From Euryarchaeota archaeon UBA19 (GTDB lineage: Archaea > Thermoplasmatota > Poseidoniia > Poseidoniales > Thalassarchaeaceae): DNA of 29,730 nt. The notes under the pieces were generated by a model, which ran no database searches, was not told the DNA's origin, and saw only the letters and a list, made by a program, of their open reading frames with translations. The stretch is from the NCBI GenBank assembly GCA_002502175.1, contig DAPQ01000032.1, positions 1 through 29,730 of the forward strand, written 5' to 3'. How positions within the stretch are numbered: the first letter of the stretch is position 1; every line of letters begins with the position of its first letter. Both the position numbers and the translations under genes were made by a program. Shown here in pieces: positions 24,959 to 29,730 of the stretch.

Positions 24959-25711
24959 ATGCTAGCCGATGGCGAGTTCGATATCCGCACTGATGAGGCA
25001 GGAATCGAGGTTTGGGTCACCCAAATGGGTGATTTCATGAATATGAATACAGCATGGATTGACCGAGAAAATGGAGTCGTCGCAATCACCGACCCATTTG
25101 ATTCGGAGCGTTGGGTTGAAGCGCTTGCAAATGAGGGCCTGAGGCCCACTCACATACTCTATACACATACCCACAGAGATCATACTGCGGGATATGCGAA
25201 AATGAAGGAGTTAGTTCCGGATGTGGAAGTCTGGGGACATCATGATTCGATACACAAATCCTTACTCGGACGATTTGTCTTCGGGAACATTTCTTTGACC
25301 AATGAGTGGAATCATAATCCTAACTCCAGCGTTGAATGGTCAGCGGGAGGAATTACCCTGAGTGTCACACACTCACCTGGTCATGCCCCAGGGCACTGCA
25401 CCTTGCATGGACATGGAGTCTACCACGCGGGAGACCTGCTTTTCACAGCCGCATCAGGTAGAGTCGACCTCCCTGGCTCTGACCCCACGGCACAATGGTG
25501 GTCAGTATTATTCGCCCGAGGAATTCTTCGGGACTTACCGCAAGATTGGAGATTAATTCCTGGCCATCGATATGACTGGATTGACGGTTCTACTCCAGAT
25601 TGGGTTTCTGTAGCTGAAGCATTAGCACACAATTATGCTTTGAATGCAAGGGAATTGGAGGTCTTCGAAAACTTACCATTCCAAAGATTTGATGACGATA
25701 TAGCCGCTTGA
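24959..25711 (+). CDS. Metallo-beta-lactamase-fold hydrolase (glyoxalase II-like)
   Basis: A 250-residue MBL-fold protein. THTHRDH contains the HXHXDH metal motif (His70, His72, Asp74, His75). Further metal ligands are likely in HSPGHAPGH, HAGDLLF and PGHRYDW, in the usual order. The early part (WVTQMGDFMNMNTAWID) forms the first beta sheet. These features suit a hydrolase of thioesters or similar (glyoxalase II, acyl thioesterase) rather than a beta-lactamase or nuclease, as no RNA-processing beta-CASP region is present. ATG 24959 follows GGAGGT with a 4-base spacer; GTG 24953 and TTG 24956 are in-frame alternatives. It stands alone, divergent from leuS and convergent with the aceE unit. Confidence 0.82.
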   Translation: MLADGEFDIRTDEAGIEVWVTQMGDFMNMNTAWIDRENGVVAITDPFDSERWVEALANEGLRPTHILYTHTHRDHTAGYAKMKELVPDVEVWGHHDSIHKSLLGRFVFGNISLTNEWNHNPNSSVEWSAGGITLSVTHSPGHAPGHCTLHGHGVYHAGDLLFTAASGRVDLPGSDPTAQWWSVLFARGILRDLPQDWRLIPGHRYDWIDGSTPDWVSVAEALAHNYALNARELEVFENLPFQRFDDDIAA

Positions 25712-25714
25712 ATT

Positions 25715-25813
25715 CTATTTTCGCCTAAAGATTCGCTTCAGAAAACTAAGGATTGCGCCAATCCTGCCCAAGAACTTGAATACGGCCCAAATGGTACGGA
25801 TTCGATTACCCAT
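25715..25813 (-). CDS. Small cationic amphipathic peptide ORF (32 aa)
   Basis: This 33-codon frame starts with ATG 5 bases after the aceE stop and ends with TAG 3 bases before the convergent MBL stop, so it fills the gap almost exactly. It begins MGNRIRTIWAVFKFLGRIG and ends FLKRIFRRK. There are nine Arg/Lys and no Asp or Glu. Hydrophobic residues recur every three to four positions (I5, I8, W9, F12, L15, I18, I21, L22, L25, I28, F29), giving one helix with greasy and positive faces that would lie on or in a membrane. A GAGTGA overlapping the aceE stop is a reasonable ribosome-binding site 5 bases from ATG. No homologue is known to me; it could be a chance frame. Confidence 0.45.
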   Translation of the reverse strand: MGNRIRTIWAVFKFLGRIGAILSFLKRIFRRK

Positions 25814-25818
25814 CAAAA

Positions 25819-28473
25819 TCACTCGGTCTTATCGTATCTCTCACTTGAGATATCCAATTTTTCCGCAGCCTTCTTTGTAGTTCCAGCGTCAAGAGAGCCT
25901 TCTTGCTCTAATGCAGATAGGGAGGCGACTACAATGCTGGCAGTATCGATTTCAAAGAATCTGCGGAGGGATTCACGGGTATCTGAACGGCCGTAACCAT
26001 CGGTTCCAAGCACTACAAATCGTCCTCCAACCCAGCGTTGAATCATCTCTGGTACGGCCGCGATATAATCTGAAGCTGCCACGGTTGTTACATCATCGCC
26101 AAAACACTCTGAAACAAATGCTGATTGAGGGTTTTGAGGGTCAAGTCGGGTTGCCCTCTCCGCTGCGAGTCCTGCCCTTCGCAGTTCCCCATAGGAAGGT
26201 ACTGACCATACTTCTGACCTTACTCCATATTCCATCAACAGTTCAGCCGCCTCTCGAACGTGAGAAAGTATTGGCCCAGAACCAAGCAAACGAATTACTG
26301 GGCCGTCTCCATCTGCAGCCTCACTAAAGAGGTAAGCTCCACGCATTAAGTCAGCATCGATTCCCTTTGGTTTAGGTGGCTGTTGTTCATTCTGATTGTA
26401 GAGCATTATGTAATGGAAGATGTCCTTGTTTTTACCCCACATTTCATCGATGCCGTTTTCGATTATTGTTGCCAACTCGTAAGCGTATGCAGGATCCCAA
26501 GCACGGCAGGATGGTACGGTGCTAGCGTGTAACAAAGAGTGCCCATCCTGATGTTGCAGACCTTCCCCATTCAGCGTTGTTCGTCCGGCTGTTGCGCCCA
26601 TCAGGAAGCCGCGCGCTCGAGCGTCTGCCGCAGCCCAAATCTGGTCGTTGACGCGCTGGAATCCAAACATCGAGTAGAATACGTAGAATGGTAGAGTTGG
26701 AGTTCCGGCGTGTGAATAGGATGTTGCACTGGCTATCCAAGATGCAATTGAGTTAGCTTCTGAGATACCCTCCTCGAGAATTTGTCCGCTTGTTGATTCC
26801 TTGTAATTCATCAGCATCTTATGGTCAACCGGAGTGTAAAGTTGACCAAATGAAGAATAGATTCCGAACTCGCTGAAGAGTGGATCCATACCAAATGTTC
26901 TGCCTTCATCAGGAATAATCGGGACTACTTTCTCACCGATATCGGATTTCATTAGGTTTCTCAACAGACGAACGAATACCATAGTTGTCGAAACTTCTTG
27001 CCCTTCTGGGGTTCCCTCGTCGAAGGCAGCGTAAGTCTCGTTAGCAGGTAGGGCCTCTTCGATAGTTGGAGAAAGCCGACTAGGAAGATATCCTCCCAAT
27101 TCGTTCCTTCTTTGGTGAAGATATGCGAGTGCATCGCTATCCTCTTCAAACTCATGGAATGGGTCATTCTCTAGGTTCTCATCTGCTACGGTAACTCCTA
27201 GTTCATCCCTGTATTGTTTGAGATCTTCAAGGCTCATTTTCTTCTTCTGATGAGTGGTGTTTCTAGCTTCAAAAGAGTCGATTCCCCAACCCTTCACTGT
27301 ATGGGCTAGAATTACTGCAGGTTTGTCCGACTGTTTGGCCGCATGATAAGCCGACCAGACCTTGATTGGGTCATGACCGCCCCGTCGCAATAGACCGATT
27401 TCTTGGTCGGATATGTTTTGTCCCATTTCTACCAATTTCGGATTACCAGCGAATAATTCATTTCGGAATTCCGCTGGTTCTAGAGTACTCATACGTTGGA
27501 AATCGCCATCTGTAATTTCTTCAAGACGAGCGAGTAACAAACCGTCTCGATCTTGGGCAAATAGTCTGTCCCAATTAGAATCCCAGAGGACCTTGAATAC
27601 CTCCCAGCCGGCTCCTCGATAGAGCCCTTCTAATTCCTGAACTATCTTGGCGTTTCCGCGAACGGGTCCGTCCAATCGTTGCAGATTACAATTTACGATT
27701 GTGATTAGGTTGTCCAGTTTTTCTCTGCCAGCAACCGCGATTGCGGCAATGGATTCCGGCTCGTCCATCTCACCATCTCCGAGGAAAGCGAAGACTGTCG
27801 ATTCTGATGTATCGGCCAAGCCTCGATTGTGAAGGTATTTCCAAAATCGAGCATGCATCACCGCACCCAAGGGCCCGAGCCCCATCGAGACTGTTGGATA
27901 CTCCCAGAAATCAGCCATCAATCGAGGGTGTGGATAGGAAGAGAGACCATCGGCAAATGCTTCTTGACGGAAGTTAGCCAATTGTTCACGGGTCAGCCTT
28001 CCCTCTAGGAAAGCTCTAGCATAAATCCCTGGACTTCCATGACCTTGGATGTAGAGAGCATCTCCAATACCATTGCTGTCCTTTCCACGAAATACATGAT
28101 TGAATCCTACTTCGTATAGTGTTGAGGAGGAAGCATAGGTAGAGATGTGTCCACCGATTCCATCGAGTCTGCGGTTGGCATCTGAAACCATAACTGCAGA
28201 ATTCCAAAGAATTGAGTTTTGGATTTCTCTCTCGGTATCGAGGTCTCCAGGGTATGGTGGTTGTTGGTCCCAAGATATGGTATTGACATAGGGCGTTTTG
28301 GAGATTGGCGCAATCTCAACATCGAGATCTTCCGACTCCGCCATCAACTCGTGCAAAAGTAGGCGGGCTCGCTCAATACCATGAGCATCAACGACTGAAC
28401 GTAGGGCCTCCAGCCACTCGTCGGTTTCCTCTGGGTCGATGTCGGGAAGTCGTTGTCTGTGATTGATTGACAT
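25819..28473 (-). CDS. aceE: Pyruvate dehydrogenase E1 component, homodimeric (AceE)
   Basis: An 884-residue thiamine diphosphate enzyme that decarboxylates pyruvate and passes the acetyl group to the lipoyl arm of E2. It follows E. coli AceE (887 aa) closely: DPEETDEWLEAL, NTISWDQQPPYPGDL, GHISTYASSSTLYEVGFNHVFR, YIQGHGSPGIYARAFLEGRLT, the ThDP motif GDGEMDEPES...NCNLQRLDGPV near residue 229, RGGHDP, and in the C-terminal half MLMNYKESTSGQILEEGI. The frame is open to 28578, but starting at ATG 28473 gives the family length and a MSINHRQRLPDIDPEE start. AGGUG precedes this ATG by 6 bases. Archaea generally use ferredoxin oxidoreductases, so the gene is likely of bacterial origin. E2 and E3 are not in the window. 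Confidence 0.95.
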   Translation of the reverse strand: MSINHRQRLPDIDPEETDEWLEALRSVVDAHGIERARLLLHELMAESEDLDVEIAPISKTPYVNTISWDQQPPYPGDLDTEREIQNSILWNSAVMVSDANRRLDGIGGHISTYASSSTLYEVGFNHVFRGKDSNGIGDALYIQGHGSPGIYARAFLEGRLTREQLANFRQEAFADGLSSYPHPRLMADFWEYPTVSMGLGPLGAVMHARFWKYLHNRGLADTSESTVFAFLGDGEMDEPESIAAIAVAGREKLDNLITIVNCNLQRLDGPVRGNAKIVQELEGLYRGAGWEVFKVLWDSNWDRLFAQDRDGLLLARLEEITDGDFQRMSTLEPAEFRNELFAGNPKLVEMGQNISDQEIGLLRRGGHDPIKVWSAYHAAKQSDKPAVILAHTVKGWGIDSFEARNTTHQKKKMSLEDLKQYRDELGVTVADENLENDPFHEFEEDSDALAYLHQRRNELGGYLPSRLSPTIEEALPANETYAAFDEGTPEGQEVSTTMVFVRLLRNLMKSDIGEKVVPIIPDEGRTFGMDPLFSEFGIYSSFGQLYTPVDHKMLMNYKESTSGQILEEGISEANSIASWIASATSYSHAGTPTLPFYVFYSMFGFQRVNDQIWAAADARARGFLMGATAGRTTLNGEGLQHQDGHSLLHASTVPSCRAWDPAYAYELATIIENGIDEMWGKNKDIFHYIMLYNQNEQQPPKPKGIDADLMRGAYLFSEAADGDGPVIRLLGSGPILSHVREAAELLMEYGVRSEVWSVPSYGELRRAGLAAERATRLDPQNPQSAFVSECFGDDVTTVAASDYIAAVPEMIQRWVGGRFVVLGTDGYGRSDTRESLRRFFEIDTASIVVASLSALEQEGSLDAGTTKKAAEKLDISSERYDKTE

Positions 28474-28561
28474 CGCCAACACCTGCCCTCCGGGCAGACT
28501 TGCGACCATACCGACCGATTTGAATGGTCGCGTTAGAGACCGGTCCTCTAAGAGGACCGAA
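28474..28561 (-). promoter_or_regulatory. Three-hairpin leader of aceE (candidate regulatory RNA)
   Basis: The 88 bases between the GNAT stop and the aceE ATG contain three perfect inverted repeats: CGGTCCTC-TAA-GAGGACCG (28541-28559, 8 bp), GCGACCAT/ATGGTCGC (28502-28509 with 28524-28531, 8 bp, 14-base loop), and CTGCCC-TCC-GGGCAG (28483-28497, 6 bp). The last, in RNA form CUGCCC-GGA-GGGCAG, overlaps the AG of the AGGUG ribosome-binding site. There is no T tract after the hairpins. The frame stays open through this stretch but homology argues it is noncoding. Confidence 0.55.
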
Positions 28562-29131
28562 TTAAGGTCTAATTTCAATTAGGTGACATTCGTGTAGAGT
28601 GCGTACTCCTGCAACCGTAATTGCCGAATCTCCCACTACACAGCGACTCCCGTTCCAACGTCGGACGGTTCTCTCTACCGTCCTTTTTCCAGCAGCATTA
28701 TTGGGGTCGACTTTCAACTCAACAGAAACCGGTTCTAATTCAGCGAGCCAAGTCAAAGCTGCCTCAATGGCTCGGCTGGCAATACCTCTCCTTTGTTCAG
28801 ATGATCTGACCCAATAGCCGAGATTCCATTCTGCAATTCCTGAACGTGTAACTCTATCAAATCCTAACAGTCCAAGCACAGCCTCATCCCAAGGTCGAAT
28901 GAGCACCCAATGATGCATTCGACCGACTCTTCCAGTGCGTTCAGTTTCTTCTAGAAAATCGGCCAATTGCGGCTCAATTTCCTTCTCTGGGAGAATCCAA
29001 GGCATAGCCCTGCTTACCTCCGGCCAAGTTTCCTCAAATGCCTCTAGTAGATGGTTTGTGTGAGTTGTATTTGCAGGCCGCATAATTAGTCCGTCGTCGA
29101 CTTGAATTGTCGTCGTCGCGCGCCGCTGCAT
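28562..29131 (-). CDS. GNAT-family N-acetyltransferase (RimJ/RimL-like)
   Basis: A 189-residue protein with a complete GNAT fold. An N-terminal strand and helices (about 12-45) are followed by HHWVLIRPWDEAVLGLLGFDRV, then AEWNLGYWVRSSEQRRGIASRAIEAAL, in which SSEQRRGIASRA is the acetyl-CoA pyrophosphate loop (RxxGxA/S pattern, Q-R-R-G-I-A). VELKVDPNNAAGKRTVER is the RimJ/RimL-type C-terminal signature with the N-x-x-S/G-x-R-x-x-E turn. Such enzymes acetylate the amino end of ribosomal proteins, or antibiotics and other amines; the target is not deducible. ATG 29131 is the first ATG. It lies upstream of aceE on the same strand and may be transcribed with it. Confidence 0.85.
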   Translation of the reverse strand: MQRRATTTIQVDDGLIMRPANTTHTNHLLEAFEETWPEVSRAMPWILPEKEIEPQLADFLEETERTGRVGRMHHWVLIRPWDEAVLGLLGFDRVTRSGIAEWNLGYWVRSSEQRRGIASRAIEAALTWLAELEPVSVELKVDPNNAAGKRTVERTVRRWNGSRCVVGDSAITVAGVRTLHECHLIEIRP

Positions 29132-29178
29132 ACTATTGCCTCAGAGTATTGAACGAATGAGGGCTACGGCGCGGTCAA

Positions 29179-29730
29179 TTAAGGCCTTAACTTGGCCTTT
29201 GCAGTCTGAACGTGGGGGTCATCAGGAGAATTTTTCATTGCTACTTCTAGCATTCTATCTACCGCCGCTGCTCTACCTATCCGCTGTAATAAGGCGCCTA
29301 CTGGATAGATTAGTTTTGTTCGATCACCAAGATGAGGTCCTACTTCGTCTAACAGAACTGTGCTCTGTGCCATGTTTCGACTTTTTGCGGCTTCCATGGC
29401 TTCTTTGATTTTCATTGCCACATCCCTATTGGACCATTCTTCCTGTTGAGGCCAGGGCCAAAATCCGTTATTCATTGACTCATCTTCAACAGAATTTGCT
29501 TCTTCGATGTGAGGTAATTTTGGTATTTTGGGTATTTTTGGTGGTTTTGGAATGGCTGGAATAACCGGTTCCGGTGTATCGCCATCAAACGCCGCGTCCA
29601 TTGGGTCCACCGGTCTTGCCGACACTGGTGGAGGAATAGGTAATCCAGCTGGTGTTGAAGGGACTGGGATTGGAGTTGGGGGCTCGGGCACTGGCTCAGC
29701 GACTTCTTCTTCCTCGATATCGGGTTCTAC
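29179..29730 (-). CDS. Proline-rich protein with C-terminal TPR-like region, 5' truncated
   Basis: The frame is open to the right edge, so the N-terminus is outside the window; 183 codons before the stop are seen. The visible beginning is acidic (VEPDIEEEEVAEP), followed by a proline-rich linker of about 70 residues (PTPIPVPSTPAGLPIPPP; KPPKIPKIPKLP). The last 85 residues are helical: DVAMKIKEAMEAAKSRNMAQSTVLLDEVG and AAAVDRMLEVAMKNSPDDPHVQTAKAKL, which look like two to three tetratricopeptide-type helix pairs. Such a layout usually tethers a protein-binding domain by a stiff linker, often to a membrane or enzymatic N-terminus. No function can be assigned. It lies 47 bases before the GNAT gene. 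Confidence 0.65.
   Translation of the reverse strand, partial: VEPDIEEEEVAEPVPEPPTPIPVPSTPAGLPIPPPVSARPVDPMDAAFDGDTPEPVIPAIPKPPKIPKIPKLPHIEEANSVEDESMNNGFWPWPQQEEWSNRDVAMKIKEAMEAAKSRNMAQSTVLLDEVGPHLGDRTKLIYPVGALLQRIGRAAAVDRMLEVAMKNSPDDPHVQTAKAKLRP

Noticed and set aside
28474..28578. N-terminal extension of AceE by 35 residues (frame open from 28578)
   Set aside because: The extension overlaps the GNAT stop, is encoded by palindromes, and makes the protein longer than the family; ATG 28473 with AGGUG upstream is a better start.
1..29730. tRNA, rRNA, CRISPR or insertion sequence
   Set aside because: I looked through the gaps between genes on both strands and saw no tRNA cloverleaf, rRNA segment, regular repeat-spacer array, transposase or terminal inverted repeats. 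Short gaps make a hidden tRNA unlikely, though a scan would be more certain.

Overview
The window looks like a piece of a marine planktonic archaeon of the Marine Group II type (Ca. Poseidoniales, Thermoplasmatota). The archaeal core is clear: a uS13-uS4-uS11-Rpo3 (RNA polymerase subunit D) cluster and an archaeal pantoate kinase. Beside it stand bacterial-looking metabolic genes (bacterial-type LeuRS, homodimeric AceE, ATP-dependent PEP carboxykinase) and large surface proteins with calcium-binding acidic repeats. The assignment is inferred from gene content, because no rRNA gene is present.

Layout. 1-1532 (+): the end of a collagen-like/cupredoxin protein, a DsrE-like protein and a PdxH-type oxidase, with codon use unlike the rest (19 of 22 PdxH arginines are AGA/AGG). 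1571-9306 (-): an anchored metzincin-like metalloprotease, an NAD(P)-binding epimerase-like protein, a lipoprotein, an 866-aa surface protein with thrombospondin-type-3-like repeats, and PckA. 9401-15355 (+): a 1264-aa multi-spanning membrane protein of unknown function, an MscS-type channel and a membrane-anchored FKBP-like protein. 15405-20397 (+): a THUMP-like methyltransferase, then rpsM-rpsD-rpsK-rpo3 and pantoate kinase. 20392-24749 (-): a CDIN1/TPD-family nuclease homologue, a DCC-family protein and LeuRS. 24959-25711 (+): a metallo-beta-lactamase-fold hydrolase. 25715-29730 (-): an unlisted 32-codon cationic ORF, AceE, a GNAT acetyltransferase and the end of a proline-rich, TPR-like protein.

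How the genes may work together. AceE and PckA bear on pyruvate/PEP metabolism and pantoate kinase on CoA supply. The 1571-9306 block is mostly cell-surface or secreted and fits a protein-degrading heterotroph. There are no RNA genes, insertion sequences or CRISPR arrays, and no gap above about 210 bases.

Most worth a second look: (a) three short leaders rich in perfect hairpins before rpsM, leuS and aceE, with an 8-base upstream segment exactly complementary to the leuS Shine-Dalgarno; (b) an enlarged Rpo3 with an extra CX2C-X17-CX2C insert and a perfect EF-hand-like loop; (c) an archaeal homologue of the human anaemia protein CDIN1; (d) the small cationic ORF exactly filling the gap after aceE; (e) the codon-usage break near position 1540.
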